This document shows positions 33,500 to 44,435 of a stretch of 64,000 nucleotides of DNA, one piece after another. The notes beneath the pieces are model-generated. The model had not been told where the DNA came from. It was given only the letters and a program-made list of their open reading frames with translations, and ran no database searches. The DNA lies in the NCBI RefSeq assembly GCF_030867145.1, contig NC_134440.1:9362001-9426000 (forward strand), in the 5' to 3' direction. Every line of letters starts with the position of its first letter. Within the stretch, counting starts at the first letter, position 1. A program made the position numbers and the translations under genes. The stretch comes from Opisthocomus hoazin (taxonomy: Eukaryota; Chordata; Aves; Opisthocomiformes; Opisthocomidae).

Positions 33500-35446
33500 C
33501 CCCGAGCAAGACCCCCTGCAATGCTCCCCAGCCCAGGAGCCGCGCTGGGGGGTGTCGGTGTGAGCCCCCGTGCCCCGTGCCGGGGTTTCCATTGGGGGCA
33601 AAAGGAGCGAGAGGCAAAGCGCAGCGCGGATCCGGCCCCGTCTGCCCGGGGTTTGTCCCAGCCCTGCTCAGCCCGCAGCCGGGTGCTCCCCGTCCCGGCG
33701 TCCGTGCAGCGCAGCACCGCGGCTGCAGACATCCAGACGGACGCCACGCTGCTGCTGCAGCTCGCAAGGGGCAGAATTGCTAGCGAAAGGCTAGCTAGAC
33801 CAGATTTTGAAGCTAATTTATACCTTGACTTTTTCACTGGCTTTAGCACAAGCTGTGATCCTCGCCAGCGAGCCTCAGGGTGTCCGGATATGTTCAGCCA
33901 TATTCGCATGGGGAGAAAACCCATTTTTCAGCGTACATCTGTAGCCCTTTTCCAGCACCTTGGGTATCCAACACAGTTTCTGTGCTGCGTGTTCTCACTC
34001 GTTCAGCGATAATCAATTTAACTGCCATATGCCCTGCTCATCGGGAAAGAAACTGCTTCTTGTTAAAGGTGTGAAAGTAAGTCGTGTGTAAAATTAGCTT
34101 AGCCCTTTGCTAAGTCAGATGGGAATTGCTTTCAGAGCAATACAACCTGCCCGGATTCCCAGGAGCTCAGCCATTTTCCACACCAGCTACTGCTTCGCCG
34201 AAGAGGAAAATACTTTTCCGAAGTATGGGAGGAGGGTGCTGGGAACTCGCTAATGGCTGGGTCGTGGAAGGGAGCGTGGTCACCAGGATGAGCTCCCGAG
34301 CCACGTCCCCGAGCTTTGAAACACTCAGCCAGGCTGGGAGGATCCGTCCCAGTGCGCGGGGGGAAATGGGGGTGGCTGTCCCCACACGGCACCCGTGGGT
34401 GCCCTGCGGCGAGTGGCCCAGGGCTGCGGGTGACCCTGGCCAGCCCTGCGCCTGGGCTGCCAGTCCCACACGCCACTGCTTGCGTTTCTGTTTGCTTTGA
34501 AGAAAAAATGAACTTCTGCGGTGGGATTTGCCGCCACTCCAGGGATTTGGACATTAATTTCTAATGGGGATTAAGAATTCAAATCCCTTAAGCAGCTTTC
34601 GCAGCCCCATCCTTCCCTCCCCTCACGGCAGAGACCCCTGGGCGGCCCCACGCCAGCGCGGACGGTGCCTGGGAAACCCCCACGCCGGCACGGCACCGGG
34701 CATGGCAGCACGGCCATCGCATCGCCCAGGACCTGGGGGATGGAGACGTGGCTCTGCCCACCCCCAGGAGCAAAGGCAACAGCAGCCTGAGCCCGGTCTC
34801 ACCGCCCGGCTCCATCCCTGCTCCAGCCACGGAGCATTGGCTGGGGCTGCGGCCAGAGCGGCGGGAAGGGCTTTTACCATCCAAAACCAACACGGGCTTT
34901 GGTGAAAGCCCTGACACCTCCTTCAAAGTCCTGGGTTCGGCTCTGCCCCCGGAGTCCCCCCTCCCCAGACCGCCGGGCTCAGCCCCGCTCCAGCACAGCA
35001 GGCCCTTCAGGAACGGAGGTTTCAGGCTGATTCCCCCATGTCAGAGACTCCCCCAGGGCTGAGGAGCAGGAGCAATGCCTCCACTGCAAGAAGCTCCTAT
35101 AAATAGGCTGACACTGTCTTCTTGCTTAATTACGAGGCACTTTTAGGCGATTTCCCACTGTATTTCCTGTTGCTTTCCTTCTGCCTTCGCCCTGGGCACG
35201 TCTCTGCTGTGGTTTAATCTGAGCGGAGCTTGCTGGAAGGCAAGGGCCAGCTGCAAGAGGCCGGCTTCAGGAGGAACAAACCCAAGAAGAAAGCTTGGAT
35301 TCCCAGTTTGAATGGAGGGAAAGACTTTGGCCGTGCTGTTTCCACCCGACGGCTGCTGGCAGCACACAGGATCCTTCGCAGCCACCCTGAACGCCACGGC
35401 CAGGAGCAGGACGCTGGCAGGAGGCAGCTGGCAGGGGCATCTCGCT
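33500..35446. other. Intergenic; AT-richer island 33780-34140
   Basis: No gene seen. The AT-rich island stands out against GC-rich surroundings; its role is unknown. Confidence 0.45.
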
Positions 35447-35515
35447 CCCAGAACCCACTACCCAGCACCCACCAGTACCTCACCAGGGGCATCCTGCACC
35501 CACCACCCAGCACAC
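35447..35515. repeat. Second locus of the 52-bp repeat
   Basis: Contains CAGCACCCACCAGTACCTCA and flanking words of the array at 21722-22030, in about 1.3 units. It resembles the diverged first unit of that array (GGGGCAT...) more than its homogenised centre. Confidence 0.85.
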
Positions 35516-36463
35516 TGCCTCAGTGGGGGGCTACGGGCGAGTGTGGCCCCGGGCGAGGGGACCTGGGGGGCCTGGGGCACCCCTGGACCCCTGCCCTGGG
35601 ACAGGGCTCTGCACCATGGATGTATGTGGACCCCCCCAGGATCCTTCCCCCCAGGTCCTGTCCCCAGCCAGGATATTTGGGGGAGAAAGGTGTGAATCTG
35701 GGGGTCTGGGGGGGTCTGCCTTGGCTGTGCCCAGGTAATGCGGCAGGTCAAGGGGGGGTGCGGTGTCCCTCTGTCCCCCGGTGTGATAACGCTCCCCATG
35801 CCATCGGCATCACCCTGCCGAGGACAGAGAGGAGGAGGATGGCCCTGGCTCCTGCAAACCCAGCCTGTCCTCCCCCTGCCAGGGTGCTCTGCGACACCGG
35901 GGGCTCCTGTCCCCAAGGGCTGTGGGACACAGGGCGAGGCAGGGGCAGCCCCGAGCCCGCTGCCGGCTGCCCCGTGGCCTCTCCACCAAGTCATGGCGGG
36001 AGGAGGGTGAGCAAGCACCTGGGAACCTCGTTAGCAGCCCAGCCCTGTTCATAACCATCTCCATGGTGATGGAGCTCAGAAAGCCACACTGCAGAGCGGC
36101 CCCGTGGCTGGGCTCCGGCACGCCAGGGCCAAGAGGCCGAAGGCTGCGCTCCTCGGGGTGCAGCGCGGTGGCTCCCCGAGCTCCGGCAGATCTCCCCGAC
36201 ACGCTGTGGGCAGCCACGGGGCTGGGGGAAAACCAGGGATGTCTTCGTGCCGCAGCCCTTCTGCCTCTCCGGCATTGCTAATCCCACTGCCCTGCTTTGC
36301 TCTCCCCTGCTCCCCCTCCTCGCTTCCCCGGTCCCAGCAGAGATCCCCCCCTTTAGCCCAGGGTTTGCCACTGGTCCCTGAAAAATCCTGCGAGACCTCG
36401 GCAGCTCGGTCCTGCTCACGCATCCTTGCATCGTCCTGGGCCAGCAGCTCCCGTGGCTCCCGG
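35516..36463. other. Intergenic, no gene seen
   Basis: GC-rich sequence leading into the 21-bp array; no motif-bearing frame. Confidence 0.45.
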
Positions 36464-37681
36464 CATCTCCCCCACGCCCCACAGCATCTCCCCCACGTCT
36501 CACATCATCTCCCCCACGTCCCACATCATCTCCCCCACGCCCCACATCATCTCCCCCACGCCCCACAGCATCTCCCCCACGTTCCACATCATCTCCCCCA
36601 CGTCTCACAGCATCTCCCCCACGCCCCACATCATCTCCCCCACGCCCCACATCATCTCCCCCACGTCTCACAGCATCTCCCCCACGTCCCACAGCATCTC
36701 CCCCACGTCTCACAGCATCTCCCCCACATCCCACAGCATCTCCCCCACGCCCCACAGCATCTCCCCCACGCCCCACATCATCTCCCCCACGCCCCACATC
36801 ACCTCCCCCACATCCCACAGCATCTCCCCCACGCCCCACATCATCTCCCCCACGTCTCACATCATCTCCCCCACGTCTCACATCATCTCCCCCACGTCCC
36901 ACATCATCTCCCCCACGCCGCACATCATCTCCCCCACGCCCCACATCATCTCCCCCACGTTCCACATCATCTCCCCCACGTCTCACAGCATCTCCCCCAC
37001 GCCCCACATCATCTCCCCCACGCCCCACATCATCTCCCCCACGTCTCACAGCATCTCCCCCACGTCCCACAGCATCTCCCCCACGTCTCACATCATCTCC
37101 CCCACGCCCCACATCATCTCCCCCACGCCCCACATCATCTCCCCCACGTCCCACAGCATCTCCCCCACGTCCCACAGCATCTCCCCCACGTCTCACATCA
37201 TCTCCCCCACGCCCCACAGCATCTCCCCCACGTCCCACATCATCTCCCCCACGTCTCACAGCATCTCCCCCACGTCCCACAGCATCTCCCCCACGTCTCA
37301 CATCATCTCCCCCACGCCCCACATCATCTCCCCCACGCCCCACATCATCTCCCCCACGTCTCACAGCATCTCCCCCACGCCCCACATCATCTCCCCCACG
37401 TCCCACAGCATCTCCCCCACGCCCCACAGCATCTCCCCCACGTCCCACATCATCTCCCCCACGTCTCACAGCATCTCCCCCACGCCCCACAGCATCTCCC
37501 CCACGTCTCACATCATCTCCCCCACGTCTCACATCATCTCCCCCACGTCCCACAGCATCTCCCCCACGCCCCACAGCATCTCCCCCACGTCCCACAGCAT
37601 CTCCCCCACGCCCCACAGCATCTCCCCCACGCCCCACAGCATCTCCCCCACGTCCCACAGCATCTCCCCCACGCCCCACAG
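36464..37681. repeat. 21-bp minisatellite, 58 copies
   Basis: The unit is CATCTCCCCCACGCCCCACA plus one base. The first two starts are 36464 and 36485, and a partial unit begins at 37682, so 1218 bases equal 58 x 21 with no indel. Variation is limited to a few sites (CACGTC, CACGCC, CACGTT; CAG or CAT). As 21 is a multiple of three, every frame on both strands is a heptapeptide repeat and stays open; I do not regard these as proteins. Each unit, with a couple of exceptions (CACATC near 36724 and 36810), has one CpG inside an RCGTG core on the minus strand. Confidence 0.97.
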
Positions 37682-38210
37682 CATCTCATTGCTCCCCACA
37701 GCATGAAGGAGGTTCCCGCTGCCTTCAGCCACCCACAGCCACCCATGAAGCAAAGCCTGCCTTGGGGAGGGAGAGGAAAACGGGCCACTGGGCTGCTTTT
37801 TGCTGTACCTGCCTCCCTCCCCACCGCTGGCAGCCCATCTGCAGGCTCTGCCACGACTCTCCTGAGGAAATTCCATGGGATTTTGTAACCGTAGCAGCAA
37901 CTAAACGATTTGACAGGTCTTTCGCATGATCTGGGGTGGCCAGCGACCGAGCAAGACGACCATGGGCTGGTGCGGAGCAGAGCCCAGCGAGCGGCGAGCG
38001 AGCACGCACCCGCCGGAGGGGGGGATTTTCTGTGCCAGTGGCCGCGACTTCAGCGTGCCAGACTTCACATCACCACAGCGACAAACCTCTGCAGGCCCCC
38101 CAAACCAGCAAAACCCCTGCTCTGCCCACGGGGGAGAACAGGCAGCGGCGTGCTCAGATTTCCTCTGAACAAACACGGCTGCGGAGGAGCACGCGTCCGA
38201 AAAACTGGGA
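37682..38210. other. Intergenic spacer
   Basis: Unique-looking sequence between the 21-bp array and the CR1 complex; no gene seen. Confidence 0.45.
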
Positions 38211-38405
38211 GGTGTGGTAGATACACCAGCAGGCTGTGCTGCCATCCAGCGTGACCTGGACAGGCTGGAAAGTTGGGCAGAGAGGAACCTGATGAGGTTC
38301 AACAAAGGCAAATGCAGGGTCCTGCTCCTGGGGAGGAACAAACTCATGCACCAGTAAAGGCTTGGGGTGGACCTGCTGGAGAGCAGCTCTGTGGAGAGGG
38401 ACCTG
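38211..38405 (+). mobile_element. CR1 LINE fragment, sense piece of the complex
   Basis: Encodes the region just after the reverse transcriptase core ([11 protein letters not shown]..., then [11 protein letters not shown]), with a stop (CAGTAA) shortly after. It stops abruptly at 38405, where an inverted copy of the same region begins. Confidence 0.9.
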
Positions 38406-38945
38406 AGGTTGTTCCTCCCCAGGTGCAGGACCCTGCACTTGCCCTTGTTGAACCTCATCAGGTTCCTCTCTGCCCAGCTTTCCAGCCTATCCAGGTCACG
38501 CTGAATGGCAGCACAGCCTGCTGGTGTATCTACCGCACCTCCCAGTTTGGTGTCATCAGCAAACTTGCTGAGGGTACGTTCTAACTCTTCATCCAGGTCG
38601 TTGATGAAGAAGTTAAACAAGACTGGGCCCAGTACTGACCCCTGAGGGACACCACTTGTCACCAGCCTCCAACTAGACTCAGCGCCGCTGATGACAACCC
38701 TCTGAGTTCTGCCCTTCAGCCAGTTCTCTATCCACTTCACTGACCACTCATCCAGCCCACACTTCCTCAGCTTCCCTAGGAGGATATCATGGGAGACTGT
38801 GTCGAAAGCCTTGCTGAAGTCAAGGTAGATAACATCCACGGCTCTCCCTTCGTCTACCCAGCCAGTCATGTCATCATAGAAAGCTATCAGATTGGTCAGG
38901 CATGATTTCCCCTTGGTGAATCTATGCTGACTACTCCTGATAACC
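38406..38945 (-). mobile_element. CR1 LINE reverse-transcriptase fragment, open frame
   Basis: The minus strand has an uninterrupted frame of about 180 codons across the LINE reverse transcriptase core. It has motif A ([16 protein letters not shown]), the [11 protein letters not shown] motif and the catalytic FADD box. Although open, it lacks the N-terminal endonuclease and the C-terminus, so it is a fragment. It is opposite in orientation to the CR1 pieces on both sides. Confidence 0.93.
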
Positions 38946-39543
38946 TTCTTTTCTTCCACTTGAAGAAGAGTGTGGCCAGCAGGTCGAGGGAGGTTCTCCT
39001 TCCCCTCTGCTCTGCCCCAGTGAGGCCTCCTCTGGAGTACTCCGTCCAGTTCTGGGCTCCCCAGTTCAAGAAGGATGAGGAGCCACTGGAGAGAGTCCAG
39101 TGGAGGGCTACAAGGATGAGGAGGGGACTGGAGCATCTCTGCTACGAGGAGAGGCTGAGGGAACTGGGCTTGTTCAGCCTGGAGAAGAGAAGGCTGAGAG
39201 GGGACCTTCGAAATGCCAATAAATATCTGCAGGGTGGGGGTCAGGAGGACGGGGCCAGACTCTGTCCAGTGGTGCCCAGCGACAGGACAAGGGGCAACGG
39301 GCACAAACTGGAGCCGAGGAAGCTCCAGCTGAACCCGAGGAAGAACTTCTTCCCTCTGAGGGTGATGGAGCCCTGGCCCAGGCTGCCCAGGGAGGCTGTG
39401 GAGTCTCCTTCTCTGGAGATATTCCAGCCCCGCCTGGCCGCGGTGCTGTGCAGCCTGCTGTGGGTGACCCTGCTTGGGCAGGGGGTTGGGCTGGGGGACC
39501 CCCAGAGGGCCCTGCCACCCCCCAACATTCTGTGATTCTGTAA
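38946..39543 (+). mobile_element. CR1 LINE 3' end, sense
   Basis: Encodes the C-terminal pol part from [16 protein letters not shown] onward and ends CAACATTCTGTGATTCTGTA at about 39524-39543. The segment between the reverse transcriptase piece and this piece (roughly 30 codons in intact CR1) is missing. Confidence 0.95.
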
Positions 39544-39867
39544 AACACACCCGGTTTCTTGGCCATGCGTTAACGGGAATTCCAAGGAGGACGATGTTAA
39601 AATGAAGTGTGATCTCCCAAGAAACAGCCCCGACCGTCCAGCAGCCGCACCCACCCATGCCGGAGCCTGGGGTCTGGGGGCTGCACGGGGGTCGGTGCTC
39701 CCCACACAGTGCCTGGCCCGGGGGAGAGCGGGACGTTGCCGAGGTTTTGCAGGCACGAGGCACTGGAGCGACGCTGGGCGTACAGACCTGGCGAACCAAG
39801 GGCAGGTGCCTCTAGCACCCTGCACCCAGTACCAGGACCAGCACCAAATGCTCTTCCCCAGTACCAG

Positions 39868-40048
39868 GTCACAGAACCACAGAATCACAGAATCCCAGCA
39901 TGGCCGGGCTTGGCAGGGCCCTCTGGGGTCCCCCAGCCCAACCCCCTGCCCAAGCAGGGTCACCCAGAGCAGCTGCACAGCACCGCGGCCAGGCGGGGCT
40001 GGAATATCTCCAGAGAAGGAGACTCCACAGCCTCCCTGGGCAGCCTGT
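39868..40048 (-). mobile_element. CR1 LINE 3' fragment
   Basis: Begins CACAGAATCACAGAATCCCA and breaks off after GGGCAGCCTG. It is embedded in a CAGTACCA-rich local repeat; CCCAACGCCTTTCCCAG flanks it and recurs about 80 bases on. Confidence 0.9.
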
Positions 40049-41661
40049 TCCCAACGCCTTTCCCAGTACCAATCCTCAGCACCAGTACCAACACCCAATG
40101 CCAGCCCCCAGCATCAAACCCCTGATGCCCAACGCCTTTCCCAGCACAAACTCCCCGCACCAGTACCAGTGCATGAGGCACTGGTGTCCCAGATGTTGGT
40201 CCACCAAAAATGTTTGGGGTTTGACCCGTTCCCAGCCCTCACACCTGGTGAAGGAACAGGAATGAATACAATCCATAAGGAAGGGGAAGGGGCTAGGGGT
40301 GGGCAGGAGCCCCCCGATCCCCTGGGGCCGGGCTGGATGAAGGCGTCCTCCCGCGCATGGCACTTTTTGCAAAGAGCCACGAGAACCGCTACCCCCCGCA
40401 CCCCCAAACACGCCGAGCACCCCGGGGCCGGCCACCGCCTCCCACGCCCGCGCCGGCCGCCCGGCTGGGGTCTCCGGAGGAGACGAGCTCACGCAATAAC
40501 CCTGCTTCCAAGTGCTCGTGCCGTTGCCTTCAGAGCTTTATGAATATTGTAGCAAGGCTGCTCCTTTCATCTCTGCTTCCTTCCAGGGAGCCCCAAACCT
40601 TCTGCACATTCGTTTCCACCTCACTATTCCTCTTAATTATTTAAACTCACCCTTCCGAAAGCGGAGCCCTTCCATTATCACTCCTTCCTCTGCAGCGCGT
40701 GTGGAATTTGGGGGCTTGCAAACCCACCCGACTCCTTCGCGTGCGTGCGGAGCCGCGGGCTCCCCTCCGCGCTCCCTTCCAGCCTGAGCCCACATCGCGC
40801 CTGCAGAGGCCTCGGCCGCAGGGACCTCCGAGCCAAAGCAGAGCGTCGGCGCTTCTTGCCGAGGTCCTGAGCGCTGCGGTGTTTCCCAGCGTGGCTTTGA
40901 TTTCTGCCACGGCTCTTCTTGCCGACGGTCCTTCCCAGAGCCGCGTGCGGGGCCCCTGTCCCTGCGCCGCGGCTGCACCAACGCGGTTCACAAGCGGCGC
41001 GTGAGACACCGGAGAAACCCCTCGCTGCCCCGTTGCCAGCACCCATCAAAGCGAAAAACACCTGCGAGGGCTCCCTGCGCTGTGGATCCCATCCCTGCCC
41101 CTCCAGTGAGGCATCCCTGATTAATTGCCTGTTAATTAGAAGGTAGGAATGCCAAGGCCAGCTCCCCAAATACTTGGAGTTGAAGCCTGGAGGCTCAAAA
41201 TGCTGTGGGAGAAATGCAGTTTTCAATAACATAGATTCATAATAACACCTTCTCCTTCTCCTTCTGGAAGGTGGCAGGGGGGTCTGAGGACCACAGCTCC
41301 CCGGGGACACCCCCGTGCTGCCGGGACCCAGCCACGGCTGAACTGGGAGGGTTCTGGTGGAGCTCCAGGGATGCCTGTGGGATGTGGGAGCTGCGGGACA
41401 GGGTGGCTCAGCCAGGTTTGACGCGCTTTGATCTTCTCTTGTCACGTCTGAACCTGCCGGCTGCTCCACCGCCGGGGCTTTGCCGCGGTTCCAACGGCTG
41501 CACCAGCCCAGCCCTTGTGTTCGGCTGGGCACGAGCAGCGTGGCGGGGCCTTCTGCTGGAGGAAGACCCCCTCAGTCAATGCTTTTTCTCCCCATCCTCC
41601 TGCTCTTTATGGATTATTCTCTGATTATCTCGTGCCCTGCCAACAGTCTCTCAATTTGGCT
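40049..41661. other. Intergenic, no gene seen
   Basis: Contains an AT-richer patch with TTAATT and TTAATTA at 41121-41138. No exon supported. Confidence 0.45.
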
Positions 41662-41752
41662 CACAGAATCACAGAATGATCGGGGTTGGAAGGGCCCTCT
41701 GTGGGTCATCTAGTCCAACCCCCTGCCACAGCGGGGTCACCTACAGCAGGCT
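41662..41752 (-). mobile_element. CR1 LINE 3' tail fragment
   Basis: CACAGAATCACAGAATGATC followed by TGGGTCATCTAGTCCAACCC, the reverse-complement CR1 3' end; less than 100 bases survive. Confidence 0.9.
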
Positions 41753-42473
41753 CGTCCTCTCCGAGGCCACCACGGGAGGGCTGGGGTCTCCTCACCCCAC
41801 TGGGGGGGATGAGGGGGGTGAGGAGGTGCAGTGTGTGTCCCATGGACTGGCCGCCTCTACCAGCAGCACGTTGTTCCCGGTGCTGTTCTTTGTGCATTTA
41901 CCAGCACACAGCTGGAAATGGGGTGGGGGCTCCAAGGGGACCCCGGCGTGGAGGGGCTGGCAGAGCCCTCAGCCTCCAGCACCAACAGCAGTGTCACCAG
42001 AGCAGGGACACCCCGCTCTGAGCAGCTCCCGGCTTCGTAACCCCCCAAAATACTCCAAGGGGGGCACAGGCAACACCTCCGGGGTGCAGCAGGAACAGCC
42101 ACCAGTCCCAGGGCGGGGGGACACCAGCACGGGCCGGTGCAGCGTCACTGATCCGCGCCCCTGGGAGTGCAACCCCGCGGAGGTCGGTCCCTTCCCAGCC
42201 CCCCCAGCCTGGTCCAGCAGCGGGACCCCCCGCGCATCGCCCCCGCGCCTGGCACTCGCCTCCGTGCGTCACTCCCTGCATTAATCATCAGCCTCGCTCT
42301 GCGCCAGGGTCCTTGCTTAGACAGGTTTTTAGACATTAAAAATTAACAGCACTGAATGATTGATGCCGGGTCCCCCCGCACCCCGCGCTCTGCCGCAGAG
42401 CTCAGCTCGCGGCGGCTTTGCGTTCCCCGAGAGCTGCGACACGTCCTTGTCCCCAGCCATCCCCTCCACGGCT

Positions 42474-43056
42474 ACACTCAGAGGAGTGTGGGCAGCAGGT
42501 CAGGGAGGGTCTCCTCCCCCTCTGCTCTGCCCCAGTGAGGCCCCATCTGCAGCGCTGTGTCCAGTGCTGGGCTCCCCACTTCAAGAAAGATGAGGAGTTA
42601 CTGGAGAGAGTCCAGCGCAGGGCTGCGAGGATGAGGAGGGACTGGAGCATCTCTCCTGCGAGGAGAGGCTGAGGGAGCTGGGCTTGTTCAGCCTGGAGAA
42701 GAGAAGGCTCAGAGGGGACCTTAGAAATGCCCATAAATATCTGCAGGGTGGGGGTCAGGAGGACGGGGCCAGACTCTGTTCAGTGGTGCCCAGCGACAGG
42801 ACAAGGGGCAATGGGCACAAACTGAAGCAGAGGAAGCTCCAGCTGAACCCGAGGAAGAACTTCTTCCCTCGGAGGGTGCCGGAGCCCTGGCCCAGGCTGC
42901 CCAGGGAGGCTGTGGAGTCTCCTTCTCTGGAGATATTCCAGCCCCGCCTGGCCGCGGTGCTGTGCAGCTGCTCTGGGTGACCCTGCTTGGGCAGCGGGTT
43001 GGGTGGGGGATCCCCAGAGGGCCCTGCCAACCCCCACCATGCTGGGGTTCTGTTAT
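42474..43056 (+). mobile_element. CR1 LINE, 3' 0.6 kb
   Basis: Encodes the C-terminal pol region ([12 protein letters not shown]..., then [18 protein letters not shown]) with frame breaks near 42640. It ends in a decayed tail (CATGCTGGGGTTCTGTTATC). Confidence 0.93.
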
Positions 43057-44435
43057 CTGGGGGAGGAAACCACCATGCCCCCCCCCCCCAAAGTGGCCGT
43101 TGGGTGTCAAGGTGCTGGTGGTGGTGGAGCATCCTCGGTGCCCTGGGATGAGCATGTGGGGGGGGGGGTGCTCTGTCCCCCCACGGACACGGAGGGGTCT
43201 CTTTGCCCATCCCACATGCGCACAGCAAAACGAGCCCCCGCCTCCAGCACCCACCCCGTCACCCCCACCCCCAGCACCCGACTCAGGCTCACACCCCACG
43301 CACGCACCCCCCCCCCCCCAGCACCCGCCCACTCACGCACCCCATGCCCCAACCTCGGGCACCGGCCCCGTACACCCCCCACCTCCCGCACCCCCTCCCG
43401 GCACCTCCCAACTCCCGCTGCCCCCCCACCCCCCCCACCTCCCGAACCCACCCGGGCACCCCACGGCCCAGCCCCCCCGACACCCCCCACCTCCAGGACC
43501 CCTCTCCGACACACCCCACCTCCCGCATCCCCCCTCAACACCCACCGCCTCCCGCACCCCTCCGGGCCCCGCCAGGCCCCGCCCCCGGCCCCGTGGCTCT
43601 TCCCGGGCCGCCACTGCCCCCTAGCGGCCGTCCGGTGCCGCCGCCCCCCGGGAACGGGGAAGGGGCGGGGGGGGGTGCAGCGGCGGGGGGGGGGGGGGAG
43701 GTTCGGGGCTGCACGGCCAGAGCTGCGAGTGCGGGGTCACCGCCATCCCCTCACCCCCTCACCTCGTCACCCTGTCAGCCCATTACCCCCTCACCCCATC
43801 TCCCCCTCACCCCATTACCCCCTCACCCCATCTCTCCCTCACCCCATCTCCCCCTCACCCCATCACCCCCTCACCCTGTCACCCCATTACCCCCTCACCC
43901 CATCACCCCATCACCCTGTCACCCCCTCACCCGTCACCCCATCACCCCATCTCCCCCTCGCTGCACCACGGCTGCTCCTGCTGGTGGCCCCAGCCCCCCC
44001 CAGGCTCCCCCAGCCCCAGGGGTTCAGCTGGGCAGGACCCCCCCATGCACTGCCCACCCCACCAGTGAGCCCGACACCCCCTCCCGCACCCCCCAACCCC
44101 ACCGCCACCATGGTGCCCTGCTCCCTGCCCCTGCTCCCCCCGCTGCTGCCTCCGCTCCCCTCTGCCCTGCCCCCGGGAGTGGGGAAATGGGGTGCTGGGG
44201 GCTGTTCAACCCCCCACGGCATTACCCTGATGCTCCGGGGGAGACGTGTCTGCAGGGCACCCATGGGTGCTGCTCCAGGGTGGGGGGGCCAGGGCAGCAC
44301 CCCGGCTGCCCCCGGTGCTCAGCCCAGCAGCGCCTGGGGGTCGGGAGCGCGGTGGGTGCTCCCCTGCCCGGTGTCCTGTGGCTGGGGCTGGGCCATGTGG
44401 TCCCTCTCAGTGCTGCTCCTCGAGGGAGCGTGTCG
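43057..44435. other. C-rich low-complexity block with a CpG-rich centre
   Basis: 43080-43560 is C-rich and nearly free of A and T; 43560-43740 is CpG-rich; 43745-43960 is a CCCCTCACCCC tandem repeat. Long open frames here reflect composition. A CTCF-like motif lies at 43614-43627. Confidence 0.7.
43614..43627 (-). promoter_or_regulatory. CTCF-like site
   Basis: The minus strand reads CCGCTAGGGGGCAG, matching the core CTCF consensus at almost every position. It lies in a CpG-rich stretch between the divergent genes. It is a motif match only. Confidence 0.45.

Noticed and set aside
35991-37888. Long frames on both strands (560-590 codons)
   Set aside because: These are readings of the 58-copy 21-bp array; heptapeptide periodicity equals the DNA period.
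37901-39799. 632-codon minus-strand frame as a host gene
   Set aside because: Its recognisable part is a CR1 reverse transcriptase (FADD motif); the rest is antisense of sense-oriented CR1 pieces and flanks.
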